DNA from: Pleodorina starrii
Lineage: Eukaryota > Chlorophyta > Chlorophyceae > Chlamydomonadales > Volvocaceae
Direction of reading: 5' to 3'
Assembly: GCA_030267565.1 (NCBI GenBank)
Contig: BRXU01000002.1
Coordinates: 4,401,501-4,465,500 of the forward strand
Length of the DNA: 64,000 bases
The translations under genes were made by a program, and so were the position numbers. This document shows positions 24,801 to 36,122 of the stretch, one piece after another. A model generated the notes under the pieces. That model was given only the letters and a program-made list of their open reading frames with translations. It did not search any database and was not told where the DNA came from. Numbering within the stretch: position 1 is the stretch's first letter; each line of letters opens with the position of its first letter.

Positions 24801-27800
24801 GTATGGCAACGCGCACATACATCGAACGATAGATGGAGGACAATAATGTGCACATAATACGGATATATATAGAGGGTATATTCATATATACACGGAATTT
24901 TATAACAATTCCAGGCTTCTAATTATTTACCGCTTGAACGAAATATATAAAACTCGCTCACTTACACAAAAAAATTAAACTGTGAAACGTTGCCCGTTAG
25001 TAACGAATTTGGGTCCGCCTCACCTCATAATCTACGTACCTCTGCATCGCACCCTACCCTCTTGCTGCACGTTGCGCAGTTCCACTTCCCCTTGCAAAGG
25101 CAGAGACGACGCAACCCCAGTACTACATTGGCTTTGGCAGTTGCCCCAGGAAGATGCAAAACCAGTCGTACGGCAACTGGAAGATGTACCGCCCACCAGC
25201 TCAGCAGCCAGGCAGCCTCACCCTCTACCTGGACACCCTCAACACACGCCACATGGCCGACGCCACCGGAACGGTCTCGCCGCTTGACTTTCCAATCGGG
25301 AACATGTACTTCGGATACTTCGACACTGCAGCTGTGCAGAAGTACGGCGAGCTGATTGCGAACAAGAACGCCTACAAGGAGGCATCTTCGTGGTACCGGG
25401 TCCTCGTGAACGGCTTACAGCAGGGCTCCGTCGCTGACATGAAGAATGCGCTGTCTCCGCTCAACATTGCCCCGTCCGCCAATTTTAGCCTCAAGATATC
25501 ACTGAACAAGGGCGCCATCTTTCCTTCGACCAACCTTTTCAAAATAGTCATCTCGAAGAACTGCAAAAACGAGTCCGCGTGCGCCGCCATTCCGGACCCC
25601 GCAGTCGCGTTCGGGTCGCCCCAGGGCCATGTGGTCTACTCCCTGTGGACCGTTGAACAGAGCATGACCATCAACGGCAAGACCTTCGCAAATCACGCCT
25701 GGTGCCCAGTGCAGTCGGCGCTGAACGAGGACGGTGGGTGCGCGCACCGTTTCTTTTAGATAGGATGGATGGATGAAGAATGCAAATGTAGCCGCCTGGG
25801 AATAAACATCCTACCGCCATGTGCCGCCGTGTGCGTTGATCCGCGTAGAAGTAGCGAGGTTAGATAGGAGCGAAAGCTGTTATTAAGTAGCATACAGCTT
25901 CTCCAGTCCTGCTCAACCCTAGCATTTCGGACTTGGTGCGTGTTAGGTTGGTGCATCAGGGGTGAATACGTATGTTTGCTGTGCACGTCTGCAAGAGCCT
26001 CTGAATGGTGTCCACGCATGTATATATGTACGGCAACGCGCACATACATCGAACGATAGATGGAGGACAATAATGTGCACATAATACGGATATATATAGA
26101 GGGTATATTCATATATACACGGAATTTTATAACAATTCCAGGCTTCTAATTATTTACCGCTTGAACGAAATATATAAAACTCGCTCACTTACACAAAAAA
26201 ATTAAACTGTGAAACGTTGCCCGTTAGTAACGAATTTGGGTCCGCCTCACCTCATAATCTACGTACCTCTGCATCGCACCCTACCCTCTTGCTGCACGTT
26301 GCGCAGTTCCACTTCCCCTTGCAAAGGCAGAGACGACGCAACCCCAGTACTACATTGGCTTTGGCAGTTGCCCCAGGAAGATGCAAAACCAGTCGTACGG
26401 CAACTGGAAGATGTACCGCCCACCAGCTCAGCAGCCAGGCAGCCTCACCCTCTACCTGGACACCCTCAACACACGCCACATGGCCGACGCCACCGGAACG
26501 GTCTCGCCGCTTGACTTTCCAATCGGGAACATGTACTTCGGATACTTCGACACTGCAGCTGTGCAGAAGTACGGCGAGCTGATTGCGAACAAGAACGCCT
26601 ACAAGGAGGCATCTTCGTGGTACCGGGTCCTCGTGAACGGCGTACAGCAGGGCTCCGTCGCTGACATGAAGAATGCGCTATCTCCGCTCAACATTGCCCC
26701 GTCCGCCAATTTCAGCCTCAAGATATCGCTCAACAAGGGCGCCATATTTCCTTCGACCAACCTTTTCAAAATAGTCATCTCGAAGAACTGCAAAAACGAG
26801 TCCGCGTGCGCCGCCATTCCGGACCCCGCAGTCGCGTTCGGGTCGCCCCAGGGCCATGTGGTCTACTCCCTGTGGACCGTTGAACAGAGCATGACCATCA
26901 ACGGCAAGACCTTCGCAAATCACGCCTGGTGCCCAGTGCAGTCGGCGCTGAACGAGGACGGTGGGTGCGCGCACCGTTTCTTTTAGATAGGATGGATGGA
27001 TGAAGAATGCAAATGTAGCCGCCTGGGAATAAACATCCTACCGCCATGTGCCGCCGTGTGCGTTGATCCGCGTAGAAGTAGCGAGGTTAGATAGGAGCGA
27101 AAGCTGTTATTAAGTAGCATACAGCTTCTCCAGTCCTGCTCAACCCTAGCATTTCGGACTTGGTGCGTGTTAGGTTGGTGCATCAGGGGTGAATACGTAT
27201 GTTTGCTGTGCACGTCTGCAAGAGCCTCTGAATGGTGTCCACGCATGTATATATGTATGGCAACGCGCACATACATCGAACGATAGATGGAGGACAATAA
27301 TGTGCACATAATACGGATATATATAGAGGGTATATTCATATATACACGGAATTTTATAACAATTCCAGGCTTCTAATTATTTACCGCTTGAACGAAATAT
27401 ATAAAACTCGCTCACTTACACAAAAAAATTAAACTGTGAAACGTTGCCCGTTAGTAACGAATTTGGGTCCGCCTCACCTCATAATCTACGTACCTCTGCA
27501 TCGCACCCTACCCTCTTGCTGCACGTTGCGCAGTTCCACTTCCCCTTGCAAAGGCAGAGACGACGCAACCCCAGTACTACATTGGCTTTGGCAGTTGCCC
27601 CAGGAAGATGCAAAACCAGTCGTACGGCAACTGGAAGATGTACCGCCCACCAGCTCAGCAGCCAGGCAGCCTCACCCTCTACCTGGACACCCTCAACACA
27701 CGCCACATGGCCGACGCCACCGGAACGGTCTCGCCGCTTGACTTTCCAATCGGGAACATGTACTTCGGATACTTCGACACTGCAGCTGTGCAGAAGTACG

Positions 27801-30800
27801 GCGAGCTGATTGCGAACAAGAACGCCTACAAGGAGGCATCTTCGTGGTACCGGGTCCTCGTGAACGGCTTACAGCAGGGCTCCGTCGCTGACATGAAGAA
27901 TGCGCTGTCTCCGCTCAACATTGCCCCGTCCGCCAATTTTAGCCTCAAGATATCACTGAACAAGGGCGCCATCTTTCCTTCGACCAACCTTTTCAAAATA
28001 GTCATCTCGAAGAACTGCAAAAACGAGTCCGCGTGCGCCGCCATTCCGGACCCCGCAGTCGCGTTCGGGTCGCCCCAGGGCCATGTGGTCTACTCCCTGT
28101 GGACCGTTGAACAGAGCATGACCATCAACGGCAAGACCTTCGCAAATCACGCCTGGTGCCCAGTGCAGTCGGCGCTGAACGAGGACGGTGGGTGCGCGCA
28201 CCGTTTCTTTTAGATAGGATGGATGGATGAAGAATGCAAATGTAGCCGCCTGGGAATAAACATCCTACCGCCATGTGCCGCCGTGTGCGTTGATCCGCGT
28301 AGAAGTAGCGAGGTTAGATAGGAGCGAAAGCTGTTATTAAGTAGCATACAGCTTCTCCAGTCCTGCTCAACCCTAGCATTTCGGACTTGGTGCGTGTTAG
28401 GTTGGTGCATCAGGGGTGAATACGTATGTTTGCTGTGCACGTCTGCAAGAGCCTCTGAATGGTGTCCACGCATGTATATATGTACGGCAACGCGCACATA
28501 CATCGAACGATAGATGGAGGACAATAATGTGCACATAATACGGATATATATAGAGGGTATATTCATATATACACGGAATTTTATAACAATTCCAGGCTTC
28601 TAATTATTTACCGCTTGAACGAAATATATAAAACTCGCTCACTTACACAAAAAAATTAAACTGTGAAACGTTGCCCGTTAGTAACGAATTTGGGTCCGCC
28701 TCACCTCATAATCTACGTACCTCTGCATCGCACCCTACCCTCTTGCTGCACGTTGCGCAGTTCCACTTCCCCTTGCAAAGGCAGAGACGACGCAACCCCA
28801 GTACTACATTGGCTTTGGCAGTTGCCCCAGGAAGATGCAAAACCAGTCGTACGGCAACTGGAAGATGTACCGCCCACCAGCTCAGCAGCCAGGCAGCCTC
28901 ACCCTCTACCTGGACACCCTCAACACACGCCACATGGCCGACGCCACCGGAACGGTCTCGCCGCTTGACTTTCCAATCGGGAACATGTACTTCGGATACT
29001 TCGACACTGCAGCTGTGCAGAAGTACGGCGAGCTGATTGCGAACAAGAACGCCTACAAGGAGGCATCTTCGTGGTACCGGGTCGTCGTGAACGGCGTACA
29101 GCAGGGCTCCGTCGCTGACATGAAGAATGCGCTATCTCCGCTCAACATTGCCCCGTCCGCCAATTTTAGCCTCAAGATATCACTGAACAAGGGCGCCATC
29201 TTTCCTTCGACCAACCTTTTCAAAATAGTCATCTCGAAGAACTGCAAAAACGAGTCCGCGTGCGCCGCCATTCCGGACCCCGCAGTCGCGTTCGGGTCGC
29301 CCCAGGGCCATGTGGTCTACTCCCTGTGGACCGTTGAACAGAGCATGACCATCAACGGCAAGACCTTCGCAAATCACGCCTGGTGCCCAGTGCAGTCGGC
29401 GCTGAACGAGGACGGTGGGTGCGCGCACCGTTTCTTTTAGATAGGATGGATGGATGAAGAATGCAAATGTAGCCGCCTGGGAATAAACATCCTACCGCCA
29501 TGTGCCGCCGTGTGCGTTGATCCGCGTAGAAGTAGCGAGGTTAGATAGGAGCGAAAGCTGTTATTAAGTAGCATACAGCTTCTCCAGTCCTGCTCAACCC
29601 TAGCATTTCGGACTTGGTGCGTGTTAGGTTGGTGCATCAGGGGTGAATACGTATGTTTGCTGTGCACGTCTGCAAGAGCCTCTGAATGGTGTCCACGCAT
29701 GTATATATGTCTGGCAACGCGCACATACATCGAACGATAGATGGAGGACAATAATGTGCACATAATACGGATATATATAGAGGGTATATTCATATATACA
29801 CGGAATTTTATAACAATTCCAGGCTTCTAATTATTTACCGCTTGAACGAAATATATAAAACTCGCTCACTTACACAAAAAAATTAAACTGTGAAACGTTG
29901 CCCGTTAGTAACGAATTTGGGTCCGCCTCACCTCATAATCTACGTACCTCTGCATCGCACCCTACCCTCTTGCTGCACGTTGCGCAGTTCCACTTCCCCT
30001 TGCAAAGGCAGAGACGACGCAACCCCAGTACTACATTGGCTTTGGCAGTTGCCCCAGGAAGATGCAAAACCAGTCGTACGGCAACTGGAAGATGTACCGC
30101 CCACCAGCTCAGCAGCCAGGCAGCCTCACCCTCTACCTGGACACCCTCAACACACGCCACATGGCCGACGCCACCGGAACGGTCTCGCCGCTTGACTTTC
30201 CAATCGGGAACATGTACTTCGGATACTTCGACACTGCAGCTGTGCAGAAGTACGGCGAGCTGATTGCGAACAAGAACGCCTACAAGGAGGCATCTTCGTG
30301 GTACCGGGTCGTCGTGAACGGCGTACAGCAGGGCTCCGTCGCTGACATGAAGAATGCGCTATCTCCGCTCAACATTGCCCCGTCCGCCAATTTTAGCCTC
30401 AAGATATCACTGAACAAGGGCGCCATCTTTCCTTCGACCAACCTTTTCAAAATAGTCATCTCGAAGAACTGCAAAAACGAGTCCGCGTGCGCCGCCATTC
30501 CGGACCCCGCAGTCGCGTTCGGGTCGCCCCAGGGCCATGTGGTCTACTCCCTGTGGACCGTTGAACAGAGCATGACCATCAACGGCAAGACCTTCGCAAA
30601 TCACGCCTGGTGCCCAGTGCAGTCGGCGCTGAACGAGGACGGTGGGTGCGCGCACCGTTTCTTTTAGATAGGATGGATGGATGAAGAATGCAAATGTAGC
30701 CGCCTGGGAATAAACATCCTACCGCCATGTGCCGCCGTGTGCGTTGATCCGCGTAGAAGTAGCGAGGTTAGATAGGAGCGAAAGCTGTTATTAAGTAGCA

Positions 30801-33800
30801 TACAGCTTCTCCAGTCCTGCTCAACCCTAGCATTTCGGACTTGGTGCGTGTTAGGTTGGTGCATCAGGGGTGAATACGTATGTTTGCTGTGCACGTCTGC
30901 AAGAGCCTCTGAATGGTGTCCACGCATGTATATATGTATGGCAACGCGCACATACATCGAACGATAGATGGAGGACAATAATGTGCACATAATACGGATA
31001 TATATAGAGGGTATATTCATATATACACGGAATTTTATAACAATTCCAGGCTTCTAATTATTTACCGCTTGAACGAAATATATAAAACTCGCTCACTTAC
31101 ACAAAAAAATTAAACTGTGAAACGTTGCCCGTTAGTAACGAATTTGGGTCCGCCTCACCTCATAATCTACGTACCTCTGCATCGCACCCTACCCTCTTGC
31201 TGCACGTTGCGCAGTTCCACTTCCCCTTGCAAAGGCAGAGACGACGCAACCCCAGTACTACATTGGCTTTGGCAGTTGCCCCAGGAAGATGCAAAACCAG
31301 TCGTACGGCAACTGGAAGATGTACCGCCCACCAGCTCAGCAGCCAGGCAGCCTCACCCTCTACCTGGACACCCTCAACACACGCCACATGGCCGACGCCA
31401 CCGGAACGGTCTCGCCGCTTGACTTTCCAATCGGGAACATGTACTTCGGATACTTCGACACTGCAGCTGTGCAGAAGTACGGCGAGCTGATTGCGAACAA
31501 GAACGCCTACAAGGAGGCATCTTCGTGGTACCGGGTCCTCGTGAACGGCTTACAGCAGGGCTCCGTCGCTGACATGAAGAATGCGCTGTCTCCGCTCAAC
31601 ATTGCCCCGTCCGCCAATTTTAGCCTCAAGATATCACTGAACAAGGGCGCCATCTTTCCTTCGACCAACCTTTTCAAAATAGTCATCTCGAAGAACTGCA
31701 AAAACGAGTCCGCGTGCGCCGCCATTCCGGACCCCGCAGTCGCGTTCGGGTCGCCCCAGGGCCATGTGGTCTACTCCCTGTGGACCGTTGAACAGAGCAT
31801 GACCATCAACGGCAAGACCTTCGCAAATCACGCCTGGTGCCCAGTGCAGTCGGCGCTGAACGAGGACGGTGGGTGCGCGCACCGTTTCTTTTAGATAGGA
31901 ATGATAAATCCAATTTATTGGCCAGGGAACGCGCACATACATCGAGCGATAGATGGAGGACAACGTGCGTGCAAATGGTGACGAGCGGCACATTAGATAC
32001 TATCGTTTCTGGGTTGATGGCCACCGCTATGCGCGAGCGGAGACGTCGTGCTTAGCAGGTCAATTGTTGCCAGCTTGCTTGGCCTCTTGCGAACGCCTTT
32101 CAGTAGCTAGCTAGTTTGTCGGCCACATAAGCTCGCGGAACGGAAGCAGGGGTGATGAGCGGCGCGTATACCATGCATATATGCAGCAGCAATCAGTACA
32201 TACGTACAGATGCGTGCATGATGTGATGCCCGCTTGTGTATGCACCCAGCAGACGGTATTACTTGTACAGGGCGAGTGCGAACCAGCAGGCGCTATCAGC
32301 CCTTCCTGGAGCGTCGTTCACACACATGCGGCAAAAAATAAATACATGCCACGCACGAAATCGTGTACTAAATAAAGGCGTCTTCCCCCTCACCCCCGCA
32401 GTAGATCCAGATCGCTTTGCTCTGCTGCCCTTTATAAATATTATATAACTTAATATAATACTTACATTAATGCTGTTTTCTGGTGCGTGCGTGTGCAGTG
32501 CCTCCATCGCTCTCAATGGCTGCTGAAGCGACGCAGACTCAGTACTATGTTGGCTTTGGCAGCTGCAACTCCACGATGCAAAACCAGGCGTTCAGCAACT
32601 GGGTCATGTACCGCCCGCGCACCCAGCAGCAGCCTGGTTCGCTGTCTCTGTTCCTGGACACCCGCAACATGGGCGTCGTGGCCGATGCCACCGGGAATGT
32701 AGTGCCGCGCGAGTTCCCTCTCAACAACATGTACTTCGCTTACTTCAACAACAGAGCGGTACAGAAGCTTGACGAGGCGCTTTCGAACCCGGACACCTAC
32801 ACACAGACATCTTCTTGGTACCGGATCCACATCAACGGAAAACGGGTCACAACGGTCATGGACATGAAGAACACGCTGACCGGCGCTAACACGACATCCG
32901 CTCCCTTCAGCCTCAAATCAACGCTCAACGGCGTAATCACACCGTCGACCGCCCTCTACAATATCACCATCAGCAAGAATTGCGGCGACCCAGTTGCGTG
33001 CGCCGCTATCCCCGAGCCCGTGGACGCCTTCGTCTCGCCGTCCACTGACACTTTGGTCTTCTCGTTCTGGACCGTCAACCAGCCCCTGACCATCAACGGC
33101 TTCTACAAGAGGGACCACGCATGGTGCCCGGTCAAGACGGCGGTCAATGTGGAAGGTAGGTGCTTGGATACGTACGCAAGGGTACGCACGCCGATTTGCT
33201 CCCCGTACACATACACTTTCAACATGCGTGCACCTACCGTACATATCGCACGCACCGACGCATTTTTTTGCGAATAAACAATTAATTGTTTGGGACCTCG
33301 CAAAGTGTCAAAAAAACTCGAAAGGGTTCCTCGCACATATTTAAAGTTCCAACAAATCTGCCAAGGCATCTCGCAAAATCTTCTCGCAACTTTCAAAAGT
33401 TTAGAAATTAACTCCTACCGACGCCTCGAAAAATAATAGCTTTCTCACGCATATCCAAATTCAAAATATTCCTGGCCTCGCAAAATAAACCACGTCACAA
33501 AAGATTGCGTCGGTGCGGTACGACTGATCGTCGCGCCGCCATACATCTTGTACTTGTTCTCCAAGGAGATCGCGAACTCTTCGAAGGATTTACATTTGGG
33601 GTCCTCGCTGCAACCCCCTCTCTACTGCCCCCTGGCCACGCCAGTCGTCATCCTCCTTGACGCACCTCATCACCGTCCCCGTGCCCCATGCTGCCCTCGC
33701 TGCCCTTACTAAATACCTGGCCTTCCATCCGCTCTCGACCGGCCAAGCCTGCACTTGCAACTGCCTGCCACGCACTGCTGGTGGCGGATACGGCCGTTGC

Positions 33801-34776
33801 CGCGCTCGTAGTTGCCTGTCCATCCATTTATTTGCCAAAAGTCGCACACCTGCCCTGCCTCACATACATGAAACCACTCCGTCATTATTTCTGTGGTACT
33901 ACGATCGCTCAGCAAACGAATGGTCCATGTGACCCCTAGCCATTCAGTCCGTCTCTCCAAATCAAATACGGACAAAACAACCTATCTCGGCTAACTGCTG
34001 CTCCCGCCTGCGGATGCTGTGATCTATGTGCAGTTGTGCCGCCGCCCTCCGTTACCTCTTCGCCGCCTCCGGCTCGTGGCAGCAGCCCGTCACCTTCCCG
34101 CAGCAGCAGCGCGCCGCTCGCACAGGCTGCGTCGTCGCCGCCGCCCCAGTACTACATTGGCTTTGGCAGCTGCAATGCATCCATGCAGAACGCTATGTAT
34201 GGCACCTGGCTTGTCGCCCGCCTGGGCAAGGAGCAGTCTCCAGGCTCTCTCGTTTTTATCCTGGATACACTCAACAAACCTCATGCTCGCGACATTCGCG
34301 ACAACTTGACTGTCACGCCCAAGGACTTCACTATTACCAACATGTACTTCGCATACTTCAACAGCAGGGCGGTGCAGGGCCTTAATGCAGCGCTGGCAAA
34401 CCCGGATGCTTACGTGCAGACGCCTTCACACTACCGTGTGCACGTGAATGGGCAGCGTTTGTCCACAGTGATGGATATGAAGAACACGCTGGCTGGCAGC
34501 AGCTCCGCCTTCTCCATGTTCAGCCTCAATCTGACACTCAACGGCATTATCGCGCCGTCTCGCAAGCCGTACCTGATTACCATTACCAAGAACTGCGCCG
34601 GGGCCGCCACTGCCGCTGCCTGCGCCGCCATCCCGGAACCCTCCGAGGCGTTTGTGTCGCCGGCCGGCCACGTGGTCTATTCGCTGTGGAGCCCCGACCA
34701 GCCGCTGGCCATCAATGGCTCCCACAAGAAGGACAACGCCTGGTGCCCTGTGCAGACAGCAGCCAATCCCGCCTGA
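16754..34776 (+). CDS. Gene A: giant secreted Pro-rich protein with 13 four-cysteine domains
   Basis: Exons: 16754-16846, 17251-17323, 17740-17838, 18498-18593, 19203-19844, 20154-20825; nine 654-bp exons starting 21399, 22626, 23853, 25080, 26307, 27534, 28761, 29988 and 31215; 32499-33155; 34034-34776. The total is 8,961 nt, one open frame, about 2,986 residues. The start gives a clear signal peptide (RRLLLGQMPLLLLVLAAASG). Residues 32-120 are three short exons, two with proline runs of 9-11. Thirteen domains of ~214-247 residues follow, each with QYYxGFGxC near its start, xxKNC late, a third Cys 5-8 residues on, and AWCPV at its end. NFS and NIT sequons recur. Intron 1 is phase 0 and all later introns are phase 1. 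No TGTAA was seen in the array introns, but one lies 170 bp after the stop. Exon 3 needs a GC-AG donor. An extracellular-matrix or adhesion role is inferred only. Confidence 0.8.
18651..18942. other. Perfect ~124-bp-arm palindrome with TA core, in gene A intron
   Basis: The left arm starts TATGCTATTAACTCGTTATT and the right arm ends with its exact inverse at 18942. The arms are about 18651-18774 and 18819-18942, and I found no mismatch. The centre is (TA)n broken by TAGGGTT. More TA-rich palindromic sequence (GCTATTATATA...) continues to about 19040. The structure lies in the intron 18594-19202. It may be a foldback element, a recent inverted duplication or an assembly artefact. Confidence 0.8.
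19203..19844 (+). other. Gene A domain exon D1 (GNC type)
   Basis: This 214-codon phase 1-1 exon carries GFGNCPRKM, SSWYRVHVNG, NITISKNC, a C-x5-C pair and AWCPV. It is closer to gene B exons 57942-58607 and 59470-60123 than to its own neighbours. The intron after it also matches the introns after those two exons, so the whole D1-intron segment has been copied between the genes. Confidence 0.8.
20154..20825 (+). other. Gene A domain exon D2, founder-like copy of the array
   Basis: This exon of 224 codons begins with a different N-terminal linker (PQVLDPVFITAAKATTQ), shared with the gene B terminal exon and the collapsed exon 58962-59012. From QYYIGFG onward it matches the nine array exons almost exactly, apart from CPKKM for CPRKM. 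The intron after it is already the array-type intron. D2 therefore marks the left edge of the amplification. Confidence 0.8.
20826..31900. repeat. 1,227-bp tandem exon+intron array, nine copies
   Basis: Each unit is a 573-bp intron plus a 654-bp domain exon, at an exact 1,227-bp spacing through nine exons. Copies differ at a few sites. Exon types by the RV-VNG region are: VVVNGV in copies 1, 2, 7, 8; VLVNGV in 3, 5 (as in D2); VLVNGL in 4, 6, 9. The introns carry GTATGG, GTACGG or GTCTGG at one site. Copies 3+4 and 5+6 match at these markers, giving a 2,454-bp higher-order repeat. Similarity ends just after the ninth exon near 31900. Near-identity of introns as well as exons points to recent amplification or ongoing homogenisation. 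Confidence 0.9.
32499..33155 (+). other. Gene A domain exon D12 (CNSTM type)
   Basis: This 219-codon phase 1-1 exon carries QYYVGFGSCNSTM with an NST sequon at the first Cys, a TLNGVITPSTALYNITISKNC stretch in the late half, and HAWCPV. It is nearly identical to gene B exon 56788-57444 except for a replaced patch (GANTTSAP here; GDSSSTFSRF there) and is clearly distinct from the array exons beside it. Confidence 0.8.
34034..34776 (+). other. Gene A terminal exon with Ser/Pro linker and last domain
   Basis: The exon opens with a Ser/Pro-rich linker (PPPSVTSSPPPARGSSPSPS), then GFGSCNASM and a full domain ending NAWCPVQTAANPA and TGA. The pair of cysteines after KNC is spaced by eight residues instead of five. 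This is the most diverged domain of gene A. Confidence 0.8.
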
Positions 34777-34945
34777 CCACGCGCTTAACATCGGATGCGA
34801 ATCGCACGCAACATGTGACGTACGTATGTACGTGTAGATCGATGGATTGCATGGGGATTTTAAATTGTATTATCGACTTCCTTGTGCGTCAGCGCCAAAT
34901 ACATGATGAAACATGGTACTGAAGATGAAAAGTAATTATTTACCG

Positions 34946-34950
34946 TGTAA
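34946..34950 (+). terminator. TGTAA polyadenylation signal of gene A
   Basis: TGTAA, the known volvocine polyadenylation signal, lies 170 bp after the stop codon and was not seen in the array introns. Confidence 0.6.
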
Positions 34951-35828
34951 GTTCAGCAACGATTGCGCTGCAAGTTTCTTATTAAGTGCGTGACGACATG
35001 TATGCGAAAGAACAAATTGCGATGCATGCATGAGTGCATGCGCATGGATACATACATTCCTCGTTATGCATCGCAATCTTTGGCTGCTGACTGCATGCGA
35101 ATTTTCGTTTGTGCATTAGCCGGAGTCGAATGTCGCTAGCTTACTTGCATTTCCTTCACCAACTGCGACGTGTTCTTGCTTGGCGCACTTTATTGTGCCT
35201 TTTACGCGCGCGCGATCGGTTTCAACGCCACCGTGCATGCAGCAGTCGCCCTCAAATATGCGGGCCGCGTACATACAGGAGCGCGGTTGCTAGTCGATGC
35301 AAGGACGTTCGTTTATTTGTTAGACGTTTGTTGGACGTAAGTGTGACGTTGATTAGTTGGTGAAAAGGCCGGCTTCATCTCTGTCGTTTGACTTTGCCGG
35401 ACATACAGCGCGCAGCAGATAGGTGTGCAGAAGCCTTTAGTAAGGGAACGACGTTTCCGCCGCACCTCCTGACGCACAGTGCAATTCGACCCGGAGGGAA
35501 TGCATGTACGTACTTTGTTGTATCGTTCCATCTCAGGGTTTCGTGTGCATCTGCACGCTTATTACGTGCACAGCTGGCTAGCTAACTATCTAGCTATATT
35601 GGTGTGTATCTAGGTTGATCGATCGATAGGGCGTTCTCGGTTGCTGCTGCTGGCTAGTCTCAACAGCGGCTCGCAGTACACGCGCACGTTATATATAAGC
35701 CGCGAACAATCTAAACGGCAGCCGCTTACAGGGCATAGGCACTCCAGCAGTGAGAAACCCACCCATACGTACCAGGCAGGGAACAATAGATCTATGTAGG
35801 TAATGCATGCTCTCCTCACCGCAGATTG

Positions 35829-36122
35829 ACGGTGGCACAGCTAGCTGGTATGGTAATACGACAGTCTCTTTTGGCGATGATTATTGTAGCCTTCCCTGGC
35901 TTCGTTTCCGACGGCTGATGTGATTGAGAAAGCAGAACTGCCTGCCATGCAGCAGGTGGCATGGCCAGCTGCTGGCCGCAAGGTAAAGGCAGATGCCACG
36001 GTGGCACAGCGAGCTAGGAAGGTGATAAGACAGTCTTCCTTTGTAGCCAGTCCGTCTAAGTGAGAAACCTTGCTTATCAAGGCCCTCCCTGGCTTTCCGA
36101 CGGCATATGTGATTGAGAAAAC
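35829..36122. repeat. Imperfect ~170-bp tandem duplication
   Basis: Two units share CGGTGGCACAGC, then TAGCTGGTATGG or GAGCTAGGAAGG, then CGACAGTCT or AGACAGTCT, then CCCTGGCTT, and both end CGACGGCNNATGTGATTGAGAAA. They start near 35829 and 35998. Confidence 0.6.

Noticed and set aside
20826..31900. Array read as nine separate small genes of ~201 codons each
   Set aside because: The internal ATG lies well inside the domain, every copy has a good AG acceptor and GTGGGT donor in matching phase, no stop before the donor and no TGTAA in the introns; the frame joins perfectly across all copies.
20826..31900. CRISPR-like or satellite array
   Set aside because: Units are over 1.2 kb, carry spliceable coding exons and are in a eukaryotic context.
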